DNA of 64,000 nt from Alteromonas salexigens (GCF_025628895.1 NZ_JAOTJC010000007.1:62001-126000), one strand, 5' to 3'. Positions 1 to 8,613 are shown, counted from the stretch's first letter. Made by a program: numbers and translations. The notes: generated by a model not told the origin, from the letters alone.

Positions 1-498
1 GACGGCGTAGTTCGCACGTGTCACTGGTTGCTGGTCACGGCCTTTGTGGCAAATTACTTTATCGTAGAACCCGGCGATCTGATTCATGAGATCGCCGGCT
101 ATGGTGCCGCTGCCATTATATTGGTGCGCATTTGCTGGGGTCTGCGTGACACTGGCTATGCCAGCTTTGCCACTGTCGATGTGTCGGCACAGGCGCTGCA
201 GCAGCACCTCAATCAGCTCAGACTACGACGTGTCCCGCCCGACCACGGCCACAATCCGTTTGGTTGGTTAATGATTTTTGCCGTTATTGTGCTGTTTCTG
301 GCGCTGGCGGTTACCGGCTTTATGATGCAGGAAATAGATGCTTTCTGGGGCAATCAGACCCTGGAATGGATACACGCTACCCTGGCACATGTCCTGTACG
401 GCGCGGTCCTTATCCACGTGGCTGCAGTAGTACTAACGCAATGGTGGGGCCGGGTCTCTCTCATCCGCCCGATGATTACCGGCAGGCGCCCGCGTTAG
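1..498 (+). CDS. cytochrome b561-type membrane protein (5' truncated by window edge)
   Basis: This is the C-terminal part of a cytochrome b561/Ni-Fe hydrogenase b-subunit type protein, a membrane diheme electron carrier. The frame is open to base 1 and reads VRTCHWLLVTAF before the first usable start codon (a TTG at 28), so the gene begins left of the window. HW in this stretch is the usual first heme-ligand motif. At least three further hydrophobic segments follow, with His in DLIHEIAGY and in LAHVLYGAVLIH as likely ligands. It ends convergently with motX, 17 bases away. The electron partner cannot be told from this fragment. Confidence 0.8.
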   Translation, partial: DGVVRTCHWLLVTAFVANYFIVEPGDLIHEIAGYGAAAIILVRICWGLRDTGYASFATVDVSAQALQQHLNQLRLRRVPPDHGHNPFGWLMIFAVIVLFLALAVTGFMMQEIDAFWGNQTLEWIHATLAHVLYGAVLIHVAAVVLTQWWGRVSLIRPMITGRRPR

Positions 499-515
499 CC
501 TAGCTGAAATCATGC

Positions 516-1142
516 CTACTCGGTGGGTTTACGTGCCGCCCGCACCGCTTTCGGGTGCATCAGCTTTTCTAACTCTGTGAGATAGCCCGCAATTTTAGCA
601 TGCTGTTGTTTATCACTGGTCACCGCATTATATAACCAGCGGTAGGCATCTTCGTAGTCATACGGACTCCCGTAGCCCTCCAGAAATAATTCCGCCAGCT
701 GCATCTTTGCTTGCAGGTTATTCAGCGCCGCGGCTTCACGTAAATAAACCACCGCCCGCTTTTTGTCTTCCTGTACCAGTGTGCCGCTAGCATAGTAGCG
801 TCCCAGTTGTTCCAGTGCCGCGGCCAGCCCCTGATTGGCGGCGTCACGCATAAAGCTGATGCCGCGCTCCGGCGCTTCATCCACGCACACCCCCCAGGCC
901 AGCATATCGCCCCATAAAAACTGATACGCAGGCACCCGTAGTACTTCGGCGCGAGCTTCAATATCCTGCACCAGCTGACAGCGATCTTCCACGACCCGGT
1001 TCAGGTGCGTGTTGCTGTTGATCATATTGATCAGTTCATCCTGTGAATACAGTTGTACGGCGCGGATTTCCTGCGCATTTAATGTGTGGCTGAACATGCT
1101 TATTGCAGTCGCCACAATCAGAGAGAGTCGAATATAGGGCAT
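516..1142 (-). CDS. motX: MotX, sodium-driven polar flagellar motor protein
   Basis: MotX is a periplasmic protein that, with MotY, forms the T ring around the stator of sodium-driven polar flagella in Vibrio and relatives. The 208-residue product has an N-terminal signal peptide ending near LNAQ. It has the family-specific stretches AYQFLWGDMLAWGVCV, LEQLGRYYASGTLVQ and YGSPYDYEDAYRWLYN, and the body is built of Sel1-type helical repeats. Length matches Vibrio MotX (about 211 aa). It stands alone, away from other flagellar genes in this window. A sigma-28 type promoter lies 40 bases upstream. Confidence 0.93.
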   Translation of the reverse strand: MPYIRLSLIVATAISMFSHTLNAQEIRAVQLYSQDELINMINSNTHLNRVVEDRCQLVQDIEARAEVLRVPAYQFLWGDMLAWGVCVDEAPERGISFMRDAANQGLAAALEQLGRYYASGTLVQEDKKRAVVYLREAAALNNLQAKMQLAELFLEGYGSPYDYEDAYRWLYNAVTSDKQQHAKIAGYLTELEKLMHPKAVRAARKPTE

Positions 1143-1181
1143 ATCAGTCTGTCAGTAGATTAACGGGAACGTACCCTTAGT

Positions 1182-1208
1182 TTATCGGCGCGGTGCCGGA
1201 AAACTGAA
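1182..1208 (-). promoter_or_regulatory. sigma-28 (FliA) type promoter of motX
   Basis: Read on the minus strand there is TTCAGTTT, an 11-base spacer, then GCCGATAA. The -10 element equals the FliA consensus, the -35 element matches TAAAGTTT at 6 of 8 positions, and the spacing is the consensus one. It sits 40 bases before the motX start, as expected for a late flagellar gene. Confidence 0.75.
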
Positions 1209-1210
1209 GA

Positions 1211-1456
1211 CTAATTCAGCTTCATCGACAGCGCCATTTGTATGTGGCGGGCGTGCTCGGCTATATCGATACCTAAGTCGGTAAGATAACCGCCATCCGG
1301 CTGGGTAATAAGACCCTTGGCATATAAGCGCTCAGCAGCATGCACCATACTCTGTGTCGCATCATGATGAATTTTAAGTCCCTGCATCAGACTTTTTTGT
1401 GGAAACTTTAAAATGAGGTTTAATTCTGCGGTCATTTCGTCATCAAATTGCTTCAT
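1211..1456 (-). CDS. TIGR02647-like small conserved protein
   Basis: An 81-residue protein of unknown function that resembles the TIGR02647 family of gammaproteobacteria. The recognisable stretches are KIHHDA and, near the middle, LYAKGLITQPDGGYLTDLG, followed by a His-containing helix (DIAEHARHIQ). It has no signal peptide or membrane segment. The layout of helices plus a GGYLTDLG turn resembles a small winged-helix fold, but a DNA-binding role is only a guess. It lies upstream of motX on the same strand, and the motX promoter overlaps its 3' side, so the two are probably expressed separately. Confidence 0.75.
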   Translation of the reverse strand: MKQFDDEMTAELNLILKFPQKSLMQGLKIHHDATQSMVHAAERLYAKGLITQPDGGYLTDLGIDIAEHARHIQMALSMKLN

Positions 1457-1475
1457 GCTTCCACCCTAGGCAACG

Positions 1476-1976
1476 TTAATTAATTTTTCTGGAATAAATT
1501 CCTGTGAACAGGGTCCGCCAATTTTTTTGATCGGCGTTTTTCACCTGCCAGTGTTGTATCACACTCCCATTTTCCTCCGCCGTCCAGCTAATTTTATGAA
1601 TTAGTGCGTTCACTGAAGTACCAGTCTGGCCGCGCAATACCATCGCACCATCAGTCATTCCGCCGCTCAGGTCAAGGCGCAACCCGGTTTTGTCACCCCA
1701 TACCTGGTGCCACTTACCGGTAGTTTTGTCATACATGGTGATGCTGGAACCATACGGACCATCAGCATTAGTGTACCGTTCCGTAACCACGCACCCGTTA
1801 TAGTCTTTTTCAATCAGGTTAGTACCCGCTTGCTTGCCATCAGGGGTCGTGACCGTCCATTCTCCCAGCCAGAAATCGAACGCCTGATACGCAGATGCAC
1901 TGCAGGCACCGGTGGGCGCTGCAATCACCTTGGCAGCCAGCAGAGTCAGTATTATCCCGGCAATGAAGTTTTTCAT
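1476..1976 (-). CDS. exported DUF1579-like hypothetical protein
   Basis: A 166-residue secreted protein. The chosen start is the ATG at 1976, which gives a clean signal peptide (MKNFIAGIILTLLAAKVIAA); a longer reading from 2051 would bury it. The mature part starts with Cys-containing GACSASAYQAFDFWLGEWTV. The FDFWLGEW stretch is typical of DUF1579/lipocalin-like beta-barrel proteins of unknown ligand. Motifs such as TMYDKTTGKWHQVWGD and WRTLFTGIYSR support a beta-rich fold. It is divergent from ubiD, with starts only about 75 bases apart, so the promoters must be packed back to back. Function is unknown. Confidence 0.7.
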   Translation of the reverse strand: MKNFIAGIILTLLAAKVIAAPTGACSASAYQAFDFWLGEWTVTTPDGKQAGTNLIEKDYNGCVVTERYTNADGPYGSSITMYDKTTGKWHQVWGDKTGLRLDLSGGMTDGAMVLRGQTGTSVNALIHKISWTAEENGSVIQHWQVKNADQKNWRTLFTGIYSRKIN

Positions 1977-2051
1977 GAGCGTCTGATCGCAGTACGCCTC
2001 TACATGGTATAATCTACCCAAAAGAGTAGTCCGCGGACCCTGCCCAAGCAA

Positions 2052-3536
2052 ATGAAATATAAAGATTTACGCGACTTTATCCAGCAACTGGAAGCACGTG
2101 GTGAGCTGAAACGCATCACCCACACAATCGATACAGATCTGGAAATGACAGAAATCGCTGACCGCACCCTGCGTGCCGGCGGCCCTGCGCTGTTGTTTGA
2201 AAATCCGAAAGATCATGACATGCCGGTGCTGGCCAACTTATTCGGCACCCCTACCCGGGTGGCCCTCGGCATGGGTCAGGAATCTGTGACGGCACTTCGG
2301 GAAGTGGGCAAACTGCTTGCTTACCTGAAAGAACCCGAGCCCCCCAAGGGGCTGAAAGACTTATGGGATAAGCTGCCTGTGTTTAAGCAGGTGATGAACA
2401 TGCCGGCGAAAACTGTCAGAAAAGCGCCCTGTCAGGATGTCATTCTCAGCGGGGATGAGGTGGACCTGAGCAAGATCCCCGTCCAGCGCTGCTGGCCGGG
2501 CGATGCGGCGCCGTTAATTACCTGGGGCCTGACTGTCACCCGCGGTCCGCATAAGAAACGTCAGAACCTTGGCATCTATCGCCAGCAGGTCATTGCCAAG
2601 AACAAAATTATTATGCGCTGGCTGTCTCACCGCGGTGGCGCACTGGATTTTCGGGAATGGTGCCAGATGCATCCCGGCGAACCGTACCCGGTTTCGGTGG
2701 CCTTAGGGGCTGACCCAGCTACTATATTAGGCGCCGTTACGCCGGTGCCCGATACGTTGTCTGAGTATGCGTTTGCCGGACTGCTGCGTGGCGATAAAAC
2801 GGAAGTGGTGAAGTCAGTCAGTAACGACTTGCAGGTCCCGGCCAGTGCCGAGATTGTGCTGGAAGGATATATTGCGCAGGATGAAACCGCACCAGAAGGC
2901 CCTTATGGTGATCATACCGGTTACTACAACGAGGTAGATGACTTTCCGGTGATGACAGTGACCCATATTACGCACCGCAAAAACCCCATTTATCATTCCA
3001 CCTATACCGGACGGCCACCGGATGAGCCGGCGATTCTGGGCGTGGCACTCAACGAAGTCTTCGTGCCTATTCTGCAAAAACAGTTCCCGGAAATTGTGGA
3101 CTTCTACCTGCCGCCAGAAGGGTGTTCTTATCGTATGGCCGTGGTCACCATGAAGAAACAATACCCCGGGCATGCCAAACGGGTAATGATGGGCGTCTGG
3201 TCTTTTTTACGTCAGTTCATGTACACCAAGTTTGTCATAGTATGTGACGACGACGTCAATGCCCGTGACTGGAATGACGTGATCTGGGCCATTACTACCC
3301 GCATGGATCCGGCGCGCGACACGACGCTGGTCGAGAACACCCCTATCGATTATCTGGACTTTGCCTCACCGGTGTCCGGGCTGGGCTCAAAGATGGGTAT
3401 GGATGCGACCAATAAAATGCCGGGCGAAACTGACCGCGAGTGGGGCACCCCTATTGTTATGGACGAGGCCGTAAAACAGCGTGTGGATGACATCTGGGAT
3501 GAGCTTGGTATCATGGACGATTCTGCCGATAACTAG
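2052..3536 (+). CDS. ubiD: 4-hydroxy-3-polyprenylbenzoate decarboxylase UbiD
   Basis: UbiD removes the carboxyl group of 4-hydroxy-3-polyprenylbenzoate in ubiquinone synthesis, using prenylated FMN made by UbiX. The 494-residue product is full length for the family (E. coli about 497). It begins with [19 protein letters not shown] and carries GGPALLFEN, the cofactor-side NLGIYR and SHRGG stretches, and [11 protein letters not shown], which holds the conserved acidic residue of the active site. It is followed after 27 bases by the flavin reductase gene fre, a pairing often seen in gammaproteobacteria. ubiX is not in this window. Confidence 0.97.
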   Translation: MKYKDLRDFIQQLEARGELKRITHTIDTDLEMTEIADRTLRAGGPALLFENPKDHDMPVLANLFGTPTRVALGMGQESVTALREVGKLLAYLKEPEPPKGLKDLWDKLPVFKQVMNMPAKTVRKAPCQDVILSGDEVDLSKIPVQRCWPGDAAPLITWGLTVTRGPHKKRQNLGIYRQQVIAKNKIIMRWLSHRGGALDFREWCQMHPGEPYPVSVALGADPATILGAVTPVPDTLSEYAFAGLLRGDKTEVVKSVSNDLQVPASAEIVLEGYIAQDETAPEGPYGDHTGYYNEVDDFPVMTVTHITHRKNPIYHSTYTGRPPDEPAILGVALNEVFVPILQKQFPEIVDFYLPPEGCSYRMAVVTMKKQYPGHAKRVMMGVWSFLRQFMYTKFVIVCDDDVNARDWNDVIWAITTRMDPARDTTLVENTPIDYLDFASPVSGLGSKMGMDATNKMPGETDREWGTPIVMDEAVKQRVDDIWDELGIMDDSADN

Positions 3537-3563
3537 CAGCTAACTGGTAAAAGAAGAGATTAC

Positions 3564-4259
3564 ATGTCAGAAATTGAATGTCAGGTCACGCAAATAACGC
3601 CACTGACAGACACAGTGTACAAAGTCGAACTGGCGCCGGCCTTTCCGGTGTCTTTCAAAGCCGGGCAGTATGTACTGGTACACATGGGCGAAAACGACAA
3701 ACGCCCCTTCTCCATTGCGAATGCCGCCTGGGACAACGACCGTATTGAGCTGCATATCGGTGCTGATGAGGGCAATGCCTATGCCACCGAAGTATTGCAG
3801 CGGATGCGCGAAGATGGCGCTATCCGGCTGAGCGGCGGACACGGCGAAGCTTATCTCCAGCCTAACGGGCAGCCCATTGTACTGATCGCCGGTGGCACGG
3901 GCTTCTCTTATACCTGGTCGATATTGCAGGAGTATCTGCACAGCGATCACCGTGCTCCCGTGACCCTGTACTGGGGCGGCCGTCACAGTGAAGACTTGTA
4001 CCTGAACGACGAACTGACTGCCCTGGCAAACGAGCATGAGCATTTCACCTATGTGCCGGTAGTGGAATTTGCCAGAGACGAGTGGAATGGCCGGACTGGC
4101 TGGGTACACCACGCGGTGATTGCTGATCACACCGACTTCTCTGCTATGCAAGTCTACGTAGCCGGACGTTTTGAAATGGCCAAGGTAGTACGTGAAGATC
4201 TGACTCCCCGTGGTATGCAAAAAGACCGTCTGTTCGGCGACGCATTCGCGTTTATTTAA
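3564..4259 (+). CDS. fre: NAD(P)H-flavin reductase Fre
   Basis: Fre reduces free flavins with NAD(P)H and supplies reduced flavin to other enzymes. The 231-residue protein has the ferredoxin-reductase layout: an N-terminal flavin-binding barrel with RPFSIAN near residue 50 and a C-terminal nucleotide-binding domain starting at IAGGTGFSYTWSIL. Length agrees with E. coli Fre (233). It has a purine-rich ribosome site (AAGAAGAG) before the ATG and lies 27 bases after ubiD, so it is probably co-transcribed. A loose hairpin follows at 4278-4303. Confidence 0.93.
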   Translation: MSEIECQVTQITPLTDTVYKVELAPAFPVSFKAGQYVLVHMGENDKRPFSIANAAWDNDRIELHIGADEGNAYATEVLQRMREDGAIRLSGGHGEAYLQPNGQPIVLIAGGTGFSYTWSILQEYLHSDHRAPVTLYWGGRHSEDLYLNDELTALANEHEHFTYVPVVEFARDEWNGRTGWVHHAVIADHTDFSAMQVYVAGRFEMAKVVREDLTPRGMQKDRLFGDAFAFI

Positions 4260-4277
4260 GCCGTCCTCATCACTCAG

Positions 4278-4303
4278 GCGGGTACAGGTTTGTCGCTACC
4301 CGC
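4278..4303 (+). terminator. weak hairpin after fre
   Basis: A 7-bp perfect stem (GCGGGTA / TACCCGC) with a 12-base loop lies 19 bases after the fre stop. The following bases are only moderately T-rich, so termination here is uncertain. Confidence 0.3.
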
Positions 4304-4432
4304 TGTTATTGCTTTCCATTTAGTTTGCATATTCTTTCTTCGACAGGATGTCGAATCGCCACGCTGACTTCGATTGTCGTTCCCTGCCGATTACCCTAAC
4401 TTATACAGTCTTGGTAACAAACGGTCTGAATT

Positions 4433-5815
4433 ATGAAATTTAGTAAACGTCTCGCCTTACTGGCGTTGACCGCCCTTTCCCTGTCCTATTCTCTGGCTTA
4501 CGCTGATACGCCTAAAGCCGGTGACCAGCAGGCTATTCACGATATTGTGGCAGATATTTCCGCACAGCGGATCGAGCAGGACATCACCACACTGGTGAAC
4601 TTTGGCACCCGCCATACCCTGTCAGAAACAGAATCAGACAGCCGCGGTATCGGCGCAGCCAGACGATGGATTAAACAGGAATTTGAGAAGATATCTGCCC
4701 AATGCGGCGGTTGTCTTAAGGTGTACTTTCAGTCGCAGGTCATCAGCGGCGAAAAACGCATTCCCAATCCGACGGACGTGGTCAGTGTCATCGCGGTTCA
4801 GCGCGGCACCACCGACCCTGATCGCTACGTCATCATGTCAGGTGACATTGACTCACGGGTGTCTGACGTGATGGATGCCACCTCCGATGCCCCCGGCGCA
4901 AATGATAACGCCTCGGGCGTGGCCGGCACCCTGGAAGCGGCACGGGTACTGACTCAGCACAAATTTAATGGCTCAATTGTATATGCTGCCCTGGCCGGCG
5001 AGGAACAGGGGCTGTTCGGCGGCAAGATAATGGCCGCGCAGGCAAAGGATGATGGCTGGCGCATCAAAGCTGTACTGAATAACGATATGATCGGCAATAT
5101 TGAAGGCATAAATGGTGTGATTAATAACACCACCGCGCGAATCTTTGCCGAAGGCACACGGGTCACTGAAAGTGAGCAGGAAGCGCGCATGCGGCGTTTT
5201 ACCGGCGGCGAAGTTGACAGTCCCAGCCGTAACCTGGCCCGCTATATTGACCGCATTGCCGATGAGTTCATTCCGAACCTGGATACCATGGTGATTTACC
5301 GGCTGGATCGCTACGGCCGTGGCGGCCATCACCGCCCGTTTAACGACCTCGGGTACCCGGGCATTCGCATTATGGAAACCAACGAGAACTATAACCGCCA
5401 GCATCAGGATCTGCGTACCGAAAACGGTATTAAGTACGGCGATACGCTTGACGGGGTAAATTTCGAGTACGCCGCGAAACTGACTTCATTAAATGCCGCC
5501 ACACTGGCGAGCATGGCGTGGGCACCAAATCCCCCGGTAAACGTTGATATAAAGGGCGCGGTACAACCCTCTACCACACTGTCCTGGGATGCCCTGGATA
5601 GCGAACAGAACCCGCAACTGGCAGGATATAAAGTTTACTGGCGTCACACGGATGCCCCGCAGTGGGAATTCAGTCGATACGTGGGTAACGTCACCGAAGC
5701 CACGCTGGAAAACATTGTAATTGATAACTACTTTTTCGGTGTTGCCAGCGTCAGCAAAGACGGCTATGAAAGTCCGGTGGTTTACCCCGGCCCTGCCGGG
5801 AGCTTTGGCGAATAA
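4433..5815 (+). CDS. secreted M28-family-like metallopeptidase with C-terminal beta domain
   Basis: A 460-residue exported zinc-peptidase-like protein. It has a signal peptide (to about residue 24, SLAYA), then an M28-type catalytic domain with PGANDNASG, GEEQGLFGG (general base/metal Glu), NNDMIGN and RGGHHRPFNDLG (distal His). The first metal ligand, normally His in a GxHxDS motif, reads GDIDS here, with Asp or Gly in its place. Residues of about 365-460 form a fibronectin-III-like domain (AGYKVYWRHTD). It has its own upstream region of 170 bases and no obvious operon partner. Substrate is unknown. Confidence 0.85.
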   Translation: MKFSKRLALLALTALSLSYSLAYADTPKAGDQQAIHDIVADISAQRIEQDITTLVNFGTRHTLSETESDSRGIGAARRWIKQEFEKISAQCGGCLKVYFQSQVISGEKRIPNPTDVVSVIAVQRGTTDPDRYVIMSGDIDSRVSDVMDATSDAPGANDNASGVAGTLEAARVLTQHKFNGSIVYAALAGEEQGLFGGKIMAAQAKDDGWRIKAVLNNDMIGNIEGINGVINNTTARIFAEGTRVTESEQEARMRRFTGGEVDSPSRNLARYIDRIADEFIPNLDTMVIYRLDRYGRGGHHRPFNDLGYPGIRIMETNENYNRQHQDLRTENGIKYGDTLDGVNFEYAAKLTSLNAATLASMAWAPNPPVNVDIKGAVQPSTTLSWDALDSEQNPQLAGYKVYWRHTDAPQWEFSRYVGNVTEATLENIVIDNYFFGVASVSKDGYESPVVYPGPAGSFGE

Positions 5816-5825
5816 ACCCTGTTTT

Positions 5826-5847
5826 GCAGCTGCAACACCGCAGCTGC
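5826..5847. repeat. perfect hairpin after the M28 peptidase gene
   Basis: Two copies of the self-complementary octamer GCAGCTGC are separated by AACACC, giving an 8-bp stem 10 bases after the stop codon. No T-run follows, so it may stabilise the mRNA 3' end rather than act as a classic terminator. Confidence 0.4.
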
Positions 5848-6054
5848 AGTCATTCCTCTGAGTTATATGACCTCGCAGAGATCGCGAGCTTTGTCACCTC
5901 TGGGCTCCGCGACTTTCATTCGGTGTTGCCTCAGTCCACCTCAACATTTACACCGTCCAGCTTCGCATTCTGTGGAAACAGGCAGACTCGGTTGTTTTCA
6001 TGTAAGCTGAAGTGAGCACTAAAAATTTTACTCCTCACCACAAGAGAGCCTTAT

Positions 6055-7056
6055 ATGGGAAAGTTGGTTGCCGCGTTGAAAACTCTGGCCAGTGTATTAC
6101 TGATCAGTGCAGTACATTTCATGCCGGCCCACGCCGTCACTCTGGGTGCTTCCCCCCTTGCTACCTACATCGATGATGAGGGAGAACCCGCCAGACTCAA
6201 TGCCATCATGCAGGAAGCATTTTCCCGCATGGCAACTGAGCTTGAGCTTACCGTAATGCGCCGGGCCTTTTTAGGCAGCGGGCTGTTGTCTGGCAAACTG
6301 GACGGTGAGTATGCATTTCAGGATCTGGACAGTCAGCATGACAAGTTTGTTTACTCTGAGCCATACCTACCGCTTTACCTTTACGCCACCAGTAAATCGC
6401 AGAGCGTGACAGAAATTCGGCTTATACCGCATCTGCAAGATAGCCGGGTGGCGATAGAAAACCGTTTTGGTAATACCGACCGCTTCCGGTTACTCAAGGA
6501 CATTAAATGGTCGCGTAACCCCACTACCTATGACGCGTTCCGGCAGCTGGCCGATGAACGGGCCCCTTACCTTATTTCTACCCGGTTGCTAATCGATGAG
6601 CTGAACCGGCTACTGCGGGATGACGGCGAAGAGCTCCTGCATTTTTCAGCCGCACCGCTAATCAGCTCCGGGCTGCGCATTTCTTTGAGCAAGAAGCTTC
6701 CTGATGCACAACAAACCATCGCCAGCTTCAACGAGACAATCGCGCAAATGCATAAGGACGGCACGTTCAATCAGCTACTGGGCGTAGCCTGGTTAAGCAA
6801 AGATATTGATGGTGACGGTACCGCTGAATACATTAGCTCTGCAGATGTGGCTCATGCGAAGATTGAACCTGGCATACTTGCGCTGGCTTTCTCACTGGAC
6901 GGAGTACCGGCCAACGACAGTTCTGCGTTCATTATCGACGGCACCCGTTACGCCGACTGGCAGGCAGCAGCCGGTGCCCTTGCGGAAGTCACCCCTTCAC
7001 TGCGCCCCAGCCTGTTAGATCCGGAAGTGTACAAGCGTATGATCAGACGCTGGTAA
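6055..7056 (+). CDS. periplasmic solute-binding-like protein
   Basis: A 333-residue exported protein with a signal peptide (MGKLVAALKTLASVLLISAV, cleavage after AHA). The layout resembles the periplasmic amino-acid-binding (SBP_bac_3) fold: an N-terminal lobe with EAFSRMATELEL, a middle stretch FVYSEPYLPLYLYA where family members have the second lobe entry, and IAQMHKDGTFNQLL near residue 235, typical of the last helix of this fold. An EF-hand-like DIDGDGTAE loop follows. No permease or ATPase gene is adjacent, so it may act as a sensor or orphan binding protein. Ligand is unknown. Confidence 0.65.
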   Translation: MGKLVAALKTLASVLLISAVHFMPAHAVTLGASPLATYIDDEGEPARLNAIMQEAFSRMATELELTVMRRAFLGSGLLSGKLDGEYAFQDLDSQHDKFVYSEPYLPLYLYATSKSQSVTEIRLIPHLQDSRVAIENRFGNTDRFRLLKDIKWSRNPTTYDAFRQLADERAPYLISTRLLIDELNRLLRDDGEELLHFSAAPLISSGLRISLSKKLPDAQQTIASFNETIAQMHKDGTFNQLLGVAWLSKDIDGDGTAEYISSADVAHAKIEPGILALAFSLDGVPANDSSAFIIDGTRYADWQAAAGALAEVTPSLRPSLLDPEVYKRMIRRW

Positions 7057-7142
7057 GCACCTTTCACTATTTATAACGTCAGAAAAATTTACAACCGCCT
7101 CGGAAGCTCATTTAATTACTATAAATATCAGCAACTTAAAAG

Positions 7143-7158
7143 TGGCCCGTTAGTTGCT
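7143..7158 (+). promoter_or_regulatory. sigma-54 (RpoN) type promoter of the LamG/PEP-CTERM gene
   Basis: The 16 bases TGGCCCGTTAGTTGCT match the RpoN consensus TGGCACG-N4-TTGCW at 11 of 12 defined positions with exact spacing. The expected transcript start, about 12 bases after the -12 C, is near 7169, giving a leader of about 27 bases that contains the GAGGT ribosome site of the gene. Confidence 0.75.
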
Positions 7159-7196
7159 TTAGTTTGGAGGATAACAATGAGACTTGAGGTAGTGAT

Positions 7197-7898
7197 ATGA
7201 AATTTTTAAAAGGGATTCTTTACTTAGGGCTGCTTTGCTCAGCAATGACTACAAACGCCGCGTTGCTGACTAGTTCAGATAGCTCGCTGGCCTTTTGGTA
7301 TGATAACGATATTAACAACCGTGGCGGCATTGCCCTGGCCAACAACCAACTGTTAGGTACCATTAACCCTTACACGACTAATGCATTTACAGTGAGTTTT
7401 CACCTCAATATAACGGGCGCAAGAAGTGGCTGGTCGAGTATCTTGCATGTAGGTAATACTAATTTCCAACGGTGGCCTGGATTCTGGTTAACTCCCGGTA
7501 ACACTGGTCTGCATTCCAGAATGAGTACCAGCTCAAGTTGGAACAATGGGTTCGCCGACACCGCGCCCTTACCTATAGGTCCCAACGCATGGACTCATGT
7601 AGCCATGATTGATGATGGTAGCGCCCTCAAACTTTATCTTAACGGAAGCTTATTTCAGACTATTGACGGCAGTGGCACGCCGTATAGCCCCAGTGGTCCC
7701 ATTAATGTATATGCAGGCGACCCCTGGTATAATCCATCGTTGGGCTCGATCGACGATATTCGAATCTATAATCGTGCCGTCCAATTAAACGAGCTTCGAG
7801 TGACCCCTGCACAAGTACCAGCACCTGCATCTCTGGCGCTGTTCCTCCTTGGGGTAGCAGGAATCTCACTGAATAGACTAAATAGAAAACCTCTCTAA
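7197..7898 (+). CDS. LamG-like PEP-CTERM sorted exported protein
   Basis: A 233-residue exported protein with a signal peptide (ending near TTNA), a LamG/concanavalin-like jelly-roll domain (FTVSFHLNITG, WTHVAMIDDGSALKLYLNG, GSIDDIRIYNRAVQLNEL) and a C-terminal PEP-CTERM signal: VPAPASLALFLLGVAGISL followed by Arg/Lys-rich NRLNRK. PEP-CTERM proteins are processed by exosortase and are usually linked to exopolysaccharide or biofilm matrix; the exosortase is not in this window. A sigma-54 type promoter lies directly upstream. The ATG at 7197 has a GAGGT ribosome site 6 bases before it. Confidence 0.85.
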   Translation: MKFLKGILYLGLLCSAMTTNAALLTSSDSSLAFWYDNDINNRGGIALANNQLLGTINPYTTNAFTVSFHLNITGARSGWSSILHVGNTNFQRWPGFWLTPGNTGLHSRMSTSSSWNNGFADTAPLPIGPNAWTHVAMIDDGSALKLYLNGSLFQTIDGSGTPYSPSGPINVYAGDPWYNPSLGSIDDIRIYNRAVQLNELRVTPAQVPAPASLALFLLGVAGISLNRLNRKPL

Positions 7899-7924
7899 CG
7901 GCCTTACGCGCCCTTTAATCTAAG

Positions 7925-7959
7925 CTACACACATCGCCTTTCTGCGGCGAGGTGTGTAG
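7925..7959 (+). terminator. terminator after LamG/PEP-CTERM gene
   Basis: A 14-bp stem with one mismatch (CTACACACATCGCC against GGCGAGGTGTGTAG) and a 7-base loop, followed by TTTATC. It lies 26 bases after the stop codon. Confidence 0.75.
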
Positions 7960-7990
7960 TTTATCCCACCTCATTTCCATATATCTTTAA

Positions 7991-8019
7991 TTGACCCATG
8001 CTCGGTTTCACATTAAACT
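7991..8019 (+). promoter_or_regulatory. sigma-70 type promoter of the gbsR-like/cydAB operon
   Basis: TTGACC, a 17-base spacer and TAAACT lie 25-40 bases before the candidate starts of the regulator gene. The -35 box matches at 5 of 6 positions and the -10 box at 4 of 6. Confidence 0.45.
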
Positions 8020-8043
8020 TTCACTAATTTCTGAAACTTCAAT

Positions 8044-8613
8044 ATGGTCAGCAATATGAAAATGACACCCCTTATTACCTCCGCCGTGATGCACTTTGGT
8101 GAAATGGGCAGCCGCTGGGGATTTAACCGCACTGTGGGTCAGATGCTGGCCTTAATTGCGCTTAACGAAGACCCGATTACGGCTCAGGAAATAGCCGATG
8201 CGCTGAATATTTCACGGGGCAACGTGAGTATGGGCCTTAAGGAGTTGCAGTCCTGGCGATTAATCAAAACGCAGATTGTCCCCGGTGAGCGTAAGGACTT
8301 TTTCGTGCCGGCCGGTTCAATTTGGGAATTGGCAAACCGCGTATTTGAGGAAAGAAAGAAGCGGGAAATTGATCCAACCTTGAGTTTATTACGTGACTTA
8401 CTACTCGACACGCCGTCGAACAGCAATGAGGAACATGCACAGCAAACGCTGGCCGAGATACACGACTTGCTTGAGTCAGTCACGGCGTGGTCTCAGGAGT
8501 TGCAAACACTCGGTCCCGAAAAACTTAACACGTTGATGAAGCTGGGTGCCAGCGTGGGACGCATTCTTGAGTTTAAGGACAAACTAGTACCCGGTAAGAC
8601 TACCGCTAATTGA
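8044..8613 (+). CDS. GbsR/MarR-family transcriptional regulator
   Basis: A 189-residue winged-helix regulator of the GbsR branch of the MarR superfamily. The start of the family is recognisable in GEMGSRWGFNRTVGQMLALI, and the helix-turn-helix is ITAQEIADALNISRGNVSMGLKEL at about residues 43-66. The C-terminal half is helical, as in dimerising relatives. The ATG at 8059 would equally suit as start. The gene ends 10 bases before cydA, whose ribosome site GAGGAGG overlaps the end of this frame, so it very likely forms an operon with the oxidase genes and may control them. Its ligand is unknown. Confidence 0.88.
   Translation: MVSNMKMTPLITSAVMHFGEMGSRWGFNRTVGQMLALIALNEDPITAQEIADALNISRGNVSMGLKELQSWRLIKTQIVPGERKDFFVPAGSIWELANRVFEERKKREIDPTLSLLRDLLLDTPSNSNEEHAQQTLAEIHDLLESVTAWSQELQTLGPEKLNTLMKLGASVGRILEFKDKLVPGKTTAN

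Noticed and set aside
3567..4220. A 217-codon minus-strand frame opposite fre
   Set aside because: Fre is unmistakable on the plus strand, and the antisense product resembles no family.
5824..6015. A 63-codon frame after the M28 peptidase gene
   Set aside because: It starts inside the hairpin, has no ribosome site, and the product has low-complexity Ser-rich composition without a pattern.
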